DNA of 64,000 nucleotides from Notospermus geniculatus (taxonomy: Eukaryota; Nemertea; Pilidiophora; Heteronemertea; Lineidae). Under the pieces are notes generated by a model. It ran no database searches, was not told the origin of the DNA, and was given only the letters and a program-made list of their open reading frames with translations. Shown one piece after another: positions 51,068 to 60,091 of the stretch. The position numbers were made by a program, and so were the translations under genes. The first letter of the stretch is position 1; every line of letters begins with the position of its first letter. The stretch spans positions 164,571 to 228,570 of the forward strand of contig NMRB01000115.1 of the NCBI GenBank assembly GCA_002633025.1, in the 5' to 3' direction.

Positions 51068-51510
51068 TTTTGAGCCATTTAGTCATATGAATAGCTCCGC
51101 TGACCTTGGTCAGCTGAGCTAAAAAGTGTGTTCGCTAAAACTAAAACACGTCGACGGTATTCGCCTACAGAATTCAACAAGAAATGTTTTTAAACAACAT
51201 AGGGCGGTGGTGTTTGAATTTCCTGATTGGTTTGCTATTTTGTTGGGCTGGATTTTGGGACGTGACTTGATTGACCAGTTGATCGTGCCATTACATGATC
51301 ATGACGATGCGAGGACTTCGAACTGGAATGACAGCTGAGACCATTTTGAGAAATCATCAGTCAATATTCAGTACAATACAAAATGTCATAGCCCGCTCCC
51401 CACGGAGCATGGCCATGCGTGAGAAACGGGAGGAAATTCGGAATTGACAAAACCACATACGTAGGCGCATTTAAAAATACGTATCCTTGGCTAATCTGGC
51501 GATGACTACA

Positions 51511-52349
51511 GCCGAATCGGTAGATGTCGTCCTGGGTAACCCTAAAGTTTACCCAGGACCAACCTGGGTAACCCTAAAAGTTACCCAGGACGATCCTGGG
51601 TAAACTTTAGGGCACTCAAGTTTACCCAGTTTGAAATTCGCGCACTTTTTCACCTTCGGTCGAGGATCTTGAAAACGGTACTTCAGTCATATGTCAGTGC
51701 ACGAAATCCATCAATCGGCAAAAACAATGGCAGCTGATAACGTCACTCGTGTTGCCGTGGAGGATTTGCAGATGTATTTGAATTCGATCGCATCTTATAG
51801 GGACGGTCAGTTCACATCTAAAGGTCGAGAAGTCAAAAAGAAAATGGTTAAGGTCGTGAAAGGAAAATACGAACTGCGTGACGGTGTAAAACGTGACCCC
51901 AAACTGCAGTGGCTAGTTCGGGATGAACTTATATGCACTTGCGCGGGAAATTGCCAGCGGCGCTGTGGAGGCATGGGCACCTGTAGGCTATCGCTGGTGA
52001 GTACGTACAACAAATGTACAAGGCGTCCGTTATACTTGTTATATTTAGATAGCCCGGATAGAGGGCTAAGCTACATTTTGTTGCCCACAACGTAGGCCTA
52101 AAGTTGGGACAACATGCACGACCATGACGACAGACACCGCGCGATGAGGAATTTTCGTGTGTTTTTGTTACATTGAAAACATACCAATTTCAAACTTTGA
52201 CCGCATGTGAAAAAGAGCGCGAATTTCAAACTGGGTAAACTTTAGTGCCCTAAAGTTTACCCAGGATCGTCCTGGGTAACTTTTAGGGTTACCCAGGTTG
52301 GTCCCGGGTAAACTTTAGGGTTACCCAGGACGACATCTACCGATTCGGC
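51511..52349. mobile_element. Long-TIR (Mutator-like) element carrying an exon-like ORF
   Basis: Arms of about 143 bp (51511-51653 and 52207-52349) start GCCGAATCGGTAGATGTCGT and consist of alternating CCTGGGTAA and TTACCCAGG units, so each arm can also fold on itself. Flanked by ATGACTACA (51502-51510) and ATGACGACA (52350-52358), a 9-bp duplication with one mismatch. Terminal 28 bases agree at 24 positions with the element at 11066, which also has a 9-bp duplication. The loop holds the ORF at 51727-51996. Mutator-like elements are known for 9-bp duplications and for carrying host gene pieces. Confidence 0.78.
51727..51996 (+). CDS. Exon-like ORF inside the long-TIR element
   Basis: Open frame from ATG 51727 in a strong start context (ACAATGG), or from 51691 in the same frame, through 90 codons to 51996, where CTG|GTGAGTACG is a near-consensus splice donor in phase 0. 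The frame continues past this to a stop at 52095 if unspliced. The sequence has LQMYLNSIASYRDGQF, a Lys-rich helix-like part (GREVKKKMVKVVKGKYELR) and a Cys cluster CTCAGNCQRRCGGMGTC. I do not recognise the family. It may be a captured host exon, a degraded piece of the element's own gene, or chance. Confidence 0.4.
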
Positions 52350-52684
52350 ATGACGACAGGGGTGCTGCAATGCATCACGTATTAACGTCCGGCATTGTCA
52401 TCAGAAGCATTTAAGTTGAAAAGGAAAACGCATCAACACACACGTTCATACATGTCACAGGCGAATTCCCTATTAGTCCACCCTGATATATTGACGTGCC
52501 TGCCAAAACTAACGTCGTTGCTAAGGTGAATCGGTTCTAGGCGACGCCCATGGCGTAGCCTAGAAGCACAGCGTCAACACCATTGGTGATGACGTCAAAA
52601 CGTTGTGCGGTCAGATTGAGGTGTGGGATTGCACTCGATACGTACAGCAAGTCGTATGGACTATATTCGCTTTGTTTCCCACGG

Positions 52685-52827
52685 CAGTGTTTCCGCCAGA
52701 GGGTATGCAGGGTATGCACTGAGTACCCTCAAAGGAACAGAAAAGGGCCATTTTCTTTAATTTCATGGGTTTTTTGCTGATTTTGAAGAAATGCATACCC
52801 TCAAAAATATTTCTGGCAGAAACCCTG
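52685..52827. mobile_element. CAG-tipped MITE, 143 bp
   Basis: TIRs CAGTGTTTCCGCCAGA and TCTGGCAGAAACCCTG (14 of 16 paired), extended by GGGTATGC against GCATACCC. CACGG lies on each side (52680-52684, 52828-52832). hAT-like tips with a 5-bp repeat. Confidence 0.7.
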
Positions 52828-53744
52828 CACGGGTTTTCATTTCAAGCCAATCCAGCTGCTGTCATTCAATAACTAATACAGGTAAGTGATTTTTTTTATT
52901 TTCATTCCCTCAGTTGTTTCTACGGCCCACTCAAACTTTGCATCGAGCAAAATGGCGGCAGTTGACGGTTGCTAATACGGTGATTACACCTTTTTTGAAC
53001 GATAAGTATCTGCATCAAATAGAGTTCCAAAGCCGGTAGTATTTTATGCAAGGTTCTCGTTTACTTTTTGAAAAAAATGCAATAACATCTTTATAAGCAC
53101 TCGAATCACGACGCGATGACTCAACTGTCCTAGCCTATGTTGTGTGTGATACACTACATACTCCCCACGGAGCATGGTCATGGTCATGCGTGGGAGGAAC
53201 GAGAGGACAATTCGGAATTGACAAAAATCACTATAAGCTCAGTATGCTTACACAGCTGCTGCATCACACATAATGCGCTATAATGTCATCAGAAACACTG
53301 CGCCAACACAATTTCATAATTTCGGCGTTCTTCTTTTTATTAAGGTTGAAAAGAAAATGCATCAATACACAATACCCCACAGACGAATTCCCTATCGAAT
53401 ATTGACCTAAATTTCACTGTGTTAAAGGTCATAAATGACGTTTTATGGGATTGTGTGTCACGTGAATGCATATTGTGATGACGCTTTTCACAGAATATGA
53501 TTCTTTTTCACACATTTTGATGACGTTTTTGTATATTTCGGTGACGTTTTTCACAAAATCTGGTCGAACATTTTCCATAGCCAGAACAGTAGGGCGTTAT
53601 AGGCCTACTATATATTTCATGTATTGATTATCTAACCTTTGGACGCCCTAAAAACCAAGTCTCTGCTGCAATTTTAAAAGACGTCGATGGTATTCGACAC
53701 TCGACGAAATTCGGAAACTGTCTCACTCAAGTGATGTTCCACAA
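52828..53744. other. No gene seen
   Basis: Includes the second unit of the diverged segment pair. No ORF recognised. Confidence 0.4.
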
Positions 53745-53960
53745 TTGGCTGTCGGTACCAATACAAGTACCGGTAATAAAATGCAGAGTTTGTTCATGAA
53801 CGAAATGGATCCATCCCTTGATGAGGTGTGTTTCCTCAGGAGCTGGGTTTTGCCGTCCTCATGGCGACTCGACACCAGCACAAAGTTTCGGATGAATATA
53901 AGGAAAGGTCAGGTTTCTCTCGATAAATTGCGATCATGTATCAAACAAGTTGCACAATTA
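53745..53960. repeat. Copy of the GPCR upstream flank
   Basis: GAAATGGATCC, GAGGTGTGTTTCC, AGGAGCT, GCGACTCGACACCAGCACAA, AGTTTCGGATGAA and GTTTCTCTCG follow the order of 14415-14575, and looser similarity (ACCAATAC, ATGCA) reaches back to about 53750. No receptor coding sequence adjoins it. Confidence 0.65.
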
Positions 53961-54358
53961 AAGAGGCCGCCTCATCTTACGAACTCCAATACTAAATCTA
54001 GTGAGGATGTAACACTTTTTATTCATGGGTTGTAGAAATTTCAAAACACACAAATCAGTTTATACTCCTTCATCAGGCTAATATAAAAGTTGTGCATGTA
54101 ATAGAATAGATCCTAAAAATAGGTGTGCCGATGACACTGTGTCCGCTTGGCTAGTGATGGAAATCTTCAGCAACAATACACAAACTCCACAAACATGCCA
54201 AAATCATGAAAATGCCACGTCAATGTATCAACTATGATCATGCACCTCAAGGTTACAACAACCTTGTAGGCCTATGACAAGCAAGCTACATGTATGAGAC
54301 CAGTACGTACATTGTAATTCAAGATGGCTCCTGACAGCCATAGTGCAAATATAACGAG
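53961..54358. other. No gene seen
   Basis: No recognised feature up to the LTR. Confidence 0.4.
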
Positions 54359-54593
54359 TGTCGGAACCGACCACGTGCATTGTAATTAGCACCATTGCTC
54401 CTTATCTGTAAGCTCCTCCCACACTGTACGTCACATACCTGTATTCATATTCATTAGCCAATCAGCACTTAGCATTATCTTGTTCACCCTTTTATATATG
54501 TTTACTTCTTGTGCAATAAATGAGAGTTTTTTTAGCAGTCATACAATTCACATCTCATCTTGGCCATTCTTAAACATTCCGAACCTACCCACA
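54359..54593 (+). mobile_element. BEL-type LTR
   Basis: TGTCGGAACCG at 54359 to CCCACA at 54593 (235 bp), with a TATA box (TTTATATATG, 54491-54500) and AATAAA (54515-54520). TTTCTGGTACCGTGACC follows, in the place of a primer site. The 5' limit is a best guess; no partner LTR is seen. Confidence 0.55.
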
Positions 54594-54634
54594 TTTCTGG
54601 TACCGTGACCAAAGGATACAAAAAGCTCTCCAGG

Positions 54635-56605
54635 ATGGCCAGTGAAAACGAGTTGAAGAGATTGATCCTCGAAAGAGGGATCAAAAAGGGATCACTTACG
54701 AGACTGATCAACCGAATTAAGGAAATATCCGACACAGTCCAAGCCACAGCCGAACCAACTGACGATCAACTCGATTCAATATACGCCAAAACTTCGCTCA
54801 TCCCATCGAAAATCAAAGAAATCAAGGAATACGATCAGAAAATCATCGCAGCGACACAGGACGAACGTGAGTTAGAACGAACAATGATTGATGCTGATGA
54901 CTATGCTTCCAATGCAGAGGAAAATCACGCCATATTCAACTGTGTCTACAAACGATTGACCGCAGCTAAGGATAGAACGACATCCAAGACATCCACTCCG
55001 ACTACCATCAACCCAAGCCCAGCCACCACACCCAGACCAGCTGCCACCGGATACAGGAAGGTAAATCTGCCCAAACTATCTCTCTCAACTTTCGACGGCA
55101 ACATCATTGAGTGGACAACATTCATTGATGGGTTCAAGGCAGCCGTTCATAATGACAATGCACTGGAAAACGTACAGAAATTCCAGTACCTACGTGGCCA
55201 ACTAATAGGAGATGCAGCCCGCGCAATTGAGGGACTTTCGTTGACAGACGGGAATTACGTACATGCGATGGACATACTGAAAGAACGCTATGGGAAGACT
55301 CATCTCTTGAAAAACGCCCACATGAAAGCTTTGTGGGACCTGCCAAAACCTGCCGAAGACGACATTACAAGCCTGAGGATATTTTACGACAAGTTAGAAA
55401 GCAACATTCGAGGATTAAACTCCATCGGCATGAAAGAGGAAACATATGGAGATCTTCTTGTACCGCTCGTGCTGGACAAATTACCAAAGAAAATACGATT
55501 CCTCATCACACGAGATCACGGGGACAAAGAGTGGAAGCTGCCAGAGCTACGTGAAGCAATTTTGAAGGAAATCAACACAGCAGAAGCAGGTAATTGCATT
55601 CTCGACCTGAGCCCTTCAGATACACATCATCAGCCAATGTCAAGCGTCACATTCTTAACGCCATCGTCAACATTCAAACGCAACTGTTTTTTCTGTGATA
55701 ACGACCACCCATCGGCCAACTGTGAAGCTGTTGTTGGTCTAGGGAAGAGAAGGGACATCGTTATCAAAAAGAACCGATGCACAAACTGTTTTGGTCCTCA
55801 TCACGTTAAGGCGTGCAAATCATCACATCGATGCAGAAAGTGCAACAAGTTTCATCATACTGCCCTGCATGATCCTGATTACGACCCCGCTACGTATCCG
55901 ACAACGCCCGAAGTGCAGGAGAACAATGTAAACGTGACTCTGACACCTGCGCCAGGCCCTGTCCTGCTGAAAACGACAGTCGCCAAGGTCGCGTCGAAAT
56001 CCGCAACTGTGGATATAAATATCCTGCTCGACGAGGGAGCACAACGTACGTTCATAACGGAACGGACAGCACAACTTTTGAATATCAATGACGAGGAATA
56101 CCAGATTGAGCATCTGCGCCTTGGATCCTTCGGTACAGATCAAACAGGAGTACAAGCAATCAAAGCATTGGACATTCACTTGAAAACCAATCCAGAGGAC
56201 ATTGCGATTCGATCTTTGGTTGTTCCTAAAATCAGTGCGCCCATTCAGAACTTAGTGAAACCCACAATACTTTGCCACAAGTATCTACAGGACTTACCAC
56301 TCGCGCCGCAGCCAGATACGGCACACATTGAAATCGATATGCTGATAGGAGCTGATCACTATTGGTCTATCGTGCAGGACCAAATTGTCAGAGGAGACGG
56401 CCCGACGGCGGTATCCTCCAAACTTGGATATCTGCTTTCCGGACCTTCCTATTTCAAGGACAGTCACGCCATGACAAACACCAACATTCTGCCATGCCTA
56501 CTGGACACCAGCAATGGGGAAACCATGGTCTCTCGACATTTGGATCTTGGAACGTTGGGGATTTCTAAGAACGAAGACAATCGCTATCCGCTTGAATTTC
56601 TCTGA
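54635..56605 (+). CDS. BEL/Pao Gag-protease polyprotein, truncated
   Basis: Open from 54560, but ATG 54635 (MASENELKRLILERG) is preferred because the earlier ATG is inside the LTR. 657 codons: helical N-terminus; DUF1759-type Gag (about 145-320, LSTFDGNIIEWTTFIDGF); zinc-binding Cys/His clusters (CFFCDNDHPSANC at about 350; CTNCFGPHHVKAC and CRKCNKFHHTALH, about 381-410); and a DUF1758 protease with LLDEGAQRTFIT (about 464-475), where DEGA replaces the usual DxGS. It stops at 56605, before any reverse transcriptase; none is found downstream. A different BEL lineage from the element at 38929-44889. Confidence 0.9.
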   Translation: MASENELKRLILERGIKKGSLTRLINRIKEISDTVQATAEPTDDQLDSIYAKTSLIPSKIKEIKEYDQKIIAATQDERELERTMIDADDYASNAEENHAIFNCVYKRLTAAKDRTTSKTSTPTTINPSPATTPRPAATGYRKVNLPKLSLSTFDGNIIEWTTFIDGFKAAVHNDNALENVQKFQYLRGQLIGDAARAIEGLSLTDGNYVHAMDILKERYGKTHLLKNAHMKALWDLPKPAEDDITSLRIFYDKLESNIRGLNSIGMKEETYGDLLVPLVLDKLPKKIRFLITRDHGDKEWKLPELREAILKEINTAEAGNCILDLSPSDTHHQPMSSVTFLTPSSTFKRNCFFCDNDHPSANCEAVVGLGKRRDIVIKKNRCTNCFGPHHVKACKSSHRCRKCNKFHHTALHDPDYDPATYPTTPEVQENNVNVTLTPAPGPVLLKTTVAKVASKSATVDINILLDEGAQRTFITERTAQLLNINDEEYQIEHLRLGSFGTDQTGVQAIKALDIHLKTNPEDIAIRSLVVPKISAPIQNLVKPTILCHKYLQDLPLAPQPDTAHIEIDMLIGADHYWSIVQDQIVRGDGPTAVSSKLGYLLSGPSYFKDSHAMTNTNILPCLLDTSNGETMVSRHLDLGTLGISKNEDNRYPLEFL

Positions 56606-56757
56606 AAGCTCGCAAAAAGGTGAAAGATTGGACAGACATTATGAAAACCCAGTAACTTGTGATCAAAATGATCAATTCTCAGTTGGACTATTCATACATA
56701 TGGATTATGATTGATTCTTTATTCTCAATTGGACTATAGTTAGATTTACTGTTCATT
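56606..56757. other. Short intergenic stretch
   Basis: A/T-rich; ends in the left target repeat ACTGTTCATT of the next element. Confidence 0.5.
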
Positions 56758-56892
56758 AAAGGCCCGTTTCCACTAGAGCGTTTTACGCCGCGTGATGCGT
56801 CAAATCTTTTGTTATTTTCCGCCGCTCTGCTTGCAAACAATGGGCGAAGCGTCAAAACGCGGCGTAAAACGCTCAAGTGGAAACGGGCCTTT
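56758..56892. mobile_element. Palindromic MITE with 10-bp direct repeats
   Basis: AAAGGCCCGTTTCCACT and AGTGGAAACGGGCCTTT are exact, then AGCGTTTTACGCCGCG against CGCGGCGTAAAACGCT. Flanked by ACTGTTCATT at 56748-56757 and 56893-56902. Same tip as train member 6 (29154-29320). Confidence 0.88.
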
Positions 56893-56902
56893 ACTGTTCA
56901 TT

Positions 56903-57407
56903 TCATAATTTGGATTACTACATGTGTATGTAGATAAGAGACGGTCCACTAAGAGACATTCAGTGGTGTATTAACATCGTATAATATTTCATGATTCATG
57001 CATTTTGCAGTTTGTATTGGATTTCGGTACCACAAACATTCAAGTTCTGTGATTACGGATACACTCTGGACAATTCCACATGTTTTGTGTTGTAACATTG
57101 AATAACGTATTACATGTACATCGAACAGATCTGCAGTCTCCGTTGCATTTCCTGTTCTTTCAGTTCAGTACATTTTGGCTAGCTCAGTTTACACCAATTA
57201 AGCTGATTAGCAAATACTTTATTTACTTTCCCACCAACAGGAAACAGAAGTTCCAGTGTAGAAACGACTTATCATCTAGACCAGACGTGCAATGTCTGCT
57301 TTCCATATTATCTTTAGATTAACCTTTTAATAATGTTGTCTGTGTTTTAGCCGCTTGACTTTGCACACATCCTGTTGATGTAACATTTAATCATATTTTA
57401 CTTCTTT
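56903..57407. other. No gene seen
   Basis: No recognised feature. Confidence 0.4.
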
Positions 57408-58030
57408 ACTTATAAAACCCGGAATGAAATGATCGAAATGGCCGAAATGATCGAAACGGCCGAAATCATCGAAATGAATGAAATGACTTTACTTAAAAAT
57501 CATAGGCCACCTTAGTGTAAACTGAGTGCTTTTTGTCTGTAGTAGATATACAGGTAGCGCAGGTTTGGCATGGGCCTACATCATAATATGCAACCATGCA
57601 ACAATAGCCATGATACGATCATGCATAATAAAATCAGGACACGGCAAGAGAACCGTTAGGAGAACTGTTAATGGCATTGGACCGTTTCATTTTAACTGAG
57701 CCAGTCATCTTTAATTTTGACAGGAGTTGTTTAAATGTAGGCCTACCACATGACTACGGTATTTTTATATGGGGGGTATACCGGTGGCTCATACTCAAAC
57801 AGGAAAAAAACTCAATTGGCAAGGTTAGAAATTTATGAACACATGAGGATGGACATGGTTGTTTCCACCACAGTGAGGGATCGACCTGTCTGAAGCTGAA
57901 CACGTGAGGAAGGGGGCGGTTGTTTCCAGCACGTAACTTGCGGGGAAGTCCCATTTCAGTGCGCGTTACTTTGAGGTTGCATTTTGGCCGTTTCGATCAT
58001 TTCGGCCATTTCATTCCGGGTTTTATAAGT
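57408..58030. repeat. Foldback with short-period repeats in its arms
   Basis: ACTTATAAAACCCGGAATGA opens the left arm and TCATTCCGGGTTTTATAAGT closes the right arm. Both arms contain runs of GATCGAAATGGCCGAAAT. The interior (57490-57980) is unrelated. A further partial start of the same sequence follows at 58041-58066 and is cut by the single N at 58067. Confidence 0.8.
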
Positions 58031-58067
58031 AACCACCAGTTACTTATAAAACCCGGAATGAAATGGN

Positions 58068-58639
58068 GGATTTTTTTGCCGCCAACGCAGATCAAACATG
58101 TTTGAAATGACGTTACGCCGCATCTACAGGAGGCAAATTTGCAATCGTGTGCGGCGGCTCCGTGTGCGGTGACAGGATGCTGAGACAGAAAACTCCTATG
58201 GAGGCAACGTCGGAGACAAATATTGCACTCGTGTGCGGCCGGCTTTAGGCCTACAGACGACGAATTTCGCAGCAATTAAAAACACCTCCAAATCTCTCAA
58301 CAAAATTATAATTGCAGGACAAAGTTTATATAATGCAATCTAAAATACTTTACGAACCACTATTTATACAGATGAAAAGATAATACAACTATCAATCTAT
58401 CTGAAAATGCAAGTTTAATTTGATCGAAACCATACGTACAGCCCCCCGTATGAAATAGGATTCATGCGTGATTCCGTGTCCGTATGACGTAACACGCTTC
58501 GCCGAGACGTCACAAACTGATGACGTCACGTCAAAATCCATAGGGATACGTCATACGGGAGGGAAATTTGACGTTGCCGAAAGTCTCTATTAACTCGGGT
58601 ATTATGTTATGAATCTTCATTAGATAAACCCATGATAAA
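58068..58639. other. No gene; short repeats
   Basis: Contains CGTGTGCGGC three times (58136-58240) and two TGACGTCA-like sites near 58517-58535. No ORF recognised. Confidence 0.4.
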
Positions 58640-58740
58640 AATTTCACGAAGATCCGTCACTTAGGGAGGAATAGCACTTTTTGTGATTTTGCTTTTGGCC
58701 CCATAATGGCAAAGTCACGAATCAGATTTCGCCAAAATTT
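58640..58740. repeat. Repeat shared with 61005-61095
   Basis: ATGATAAAAATTT.ACGAAGAT, AATAGCACTTT.TGTGATTTT and GGCCCC...GGCAAAGTCA occur in order at both sites. Confidence 0.75.
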
Positions 58741-58872
58741 CGTCTGTGAGTTACTGGAGCCTAGAGGTGTGTGTGCAAAGTTTCAAATCAACAGCTCAAA
58801 CTATTTTAAAAAGTGCCAACTTCGTAATTTCTGACGAAATTTGACCGCTGTGACTTTTAAAAGTATTAATTA

Positions 58873-60091
58873 AAGTGGTCCTAAACCGCCAAGCAAAAGT
58901 TGGCACCCGATCATTTTCACCGCCCACGAAAATGGAACTTCCGATTTCCGCTCCTGGCTTCTGAGCATGCGCAGTACGCTACCTTCACTGAGTTTGTCAA
59001 TCGTGCAAACCGCACAGCAGACAGGATGCCGAAGCAAGAAGTGAAAGAAGGGAAAGGGCGGCCTTAAAAGGTAGCAAATGCTGACCAGCAGCTGTGTATT
59101 GTCCACAGACATTATCGAAGTGGCTCATAATAAAGAAAAAACTGCGTTTTAAGACGATGAGAGGAGGTTGTTTGTATGTATGGCATCATTAACATATTGC
59201 CGGACTGATGATCTCGCCGCCGTGCCGGTGTAACGTCAGCGAATTCTGGGGCTCCTTCCGAGAAAAGACCAACTTGCCTGGCATACCGGCTGACATCGTC
59301 ATCAATGGTGTCACTCGTGTCGGATTGAACATAGACCACAGAGTAATCTCTACATCTGACGATTTAAGAGACTACTGTCGCCCTCTTGATTCTGGCTGTG
59401 ATTCGTCGGAATACGTCCAATCAGAATACGAATCTTCTCTGATGACGTATCGGCGGCAGGTATTCCCCAAAGAAGCCAAGTTTCCAAGATGGCGTCTGGC
59501 GTCCAACATTTCTCGCTTCGAACATTCAGCGAGGTAGTGCAACGAATGTCAGCGAGATAAACACTCAGTGACCTATCCCCAGCGATGTTTTGTGTCATCA
59601 GCTAAACATCCTGGGGATAGTCCGTTGAAGAAACCACCCTGCTATGCTGTAGCTTGCCGTTAGAGCGCTGCACACAGATGTACACGATGTAGGCATGATG
59701 TACAGGTCTGCTAACTGATGCGCGCGCATCCTGCCTGGTAGGAATTCCGACCACACTTCCGGTATGGCGGACCCCGACACCAGTTCCTAACGTGCTGCAC
59801 GGTGGAACTGGATACCGGTTTAGATTGAACACTCTTCATGCTCTTAGGCGTGAATGTATCCTCTAAAACTCCCCTGAATCGAGGAGAAATCTCGACTCGG
59901 TGAACTGGTGGTATCCGTGTTGTTCTGACAATCAGCTGTCACTCATTCAGAACTTGCCCAATCAGTGATCGCGTAGTAAATTCCATAGTAATCACGTGAC
60001 GTGATGATTGACAGGCGCTCATTCATACTGGCGTAGCGCGGGAAACTGAAACCGAGGCTGTCTCGCTCGCCCCGGCGGTTTAGGATCACTT
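58873..60091. mobile_element. Repeat family X, copy 2 (interrupted)
   Basis: Ends AAGTGGTCCTAAACCGCC and GGCGGTTTAGGATCACTT, flanked by TA. Same internal sequence as 25261-25987 apart from a 492-bp insertion at 59331-59822. Without the insertion and duplication it would be about 719 bp. Confidence 0.82.
59331..59822. mobile_element. Repeat family Y, copy 2, inserted in family X
   Basis: Bounded by the exact 8-bp direct repeat GATTGAAC (59323-59330, 59823-59830); family X copy 1 has a single GATTGAAC at 25708-25715, i.e. the empty site. The middle matches 10975-11600 and carries the empty target CTCAGTGAC (59564-59572) of the 11066 element. No TIR was found at its ends, so the mechanism is unknown. 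Confidence 0.8.

Larger units (their letters stand above)
50060..51121. repeat. Dispersed repeat with GCTCAGCTGAC ends
   Basis: Starts AAGAGGCCCATGGGCCTTGC GCTCAGCTGAC and ends GGTCAGCTGAGCTAAAAA. Contains an internal tandem array (50206-50560), CGCCCCCTGGAG-type segments twice, and (CA)n. Related to 17731-18640. No ORF; likely a non-autonomous element. Confidence 0.6.
51395..53410. repeat. Diverged tandem segment pair
   Basis: CCCCACGGAGCATGG(C/T)CATG, AATTCGGAATTGACAAAA and, further on, TGTCATCAGAA, GTTGAAAAGGAAAA.GCATCA and GGCGAATTCCCTAT occur in order at 51395-52470 and again at 53157-53390. The first unit is interrupted by the element at 51511-52349; the second is not. Confidence 0.6.

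Noticed and set aside
51395-52490. Two separate host genes suggested by the duplicated segments
   Set aside because: The duplicated segments contain no shared open frame.
58440-58600. Second copy of the GGGACTTCCGGC element at 10741
   Set aside because: Only the right end (TTGCCGAAAGTCTCTA) is similar; the left end has no match.
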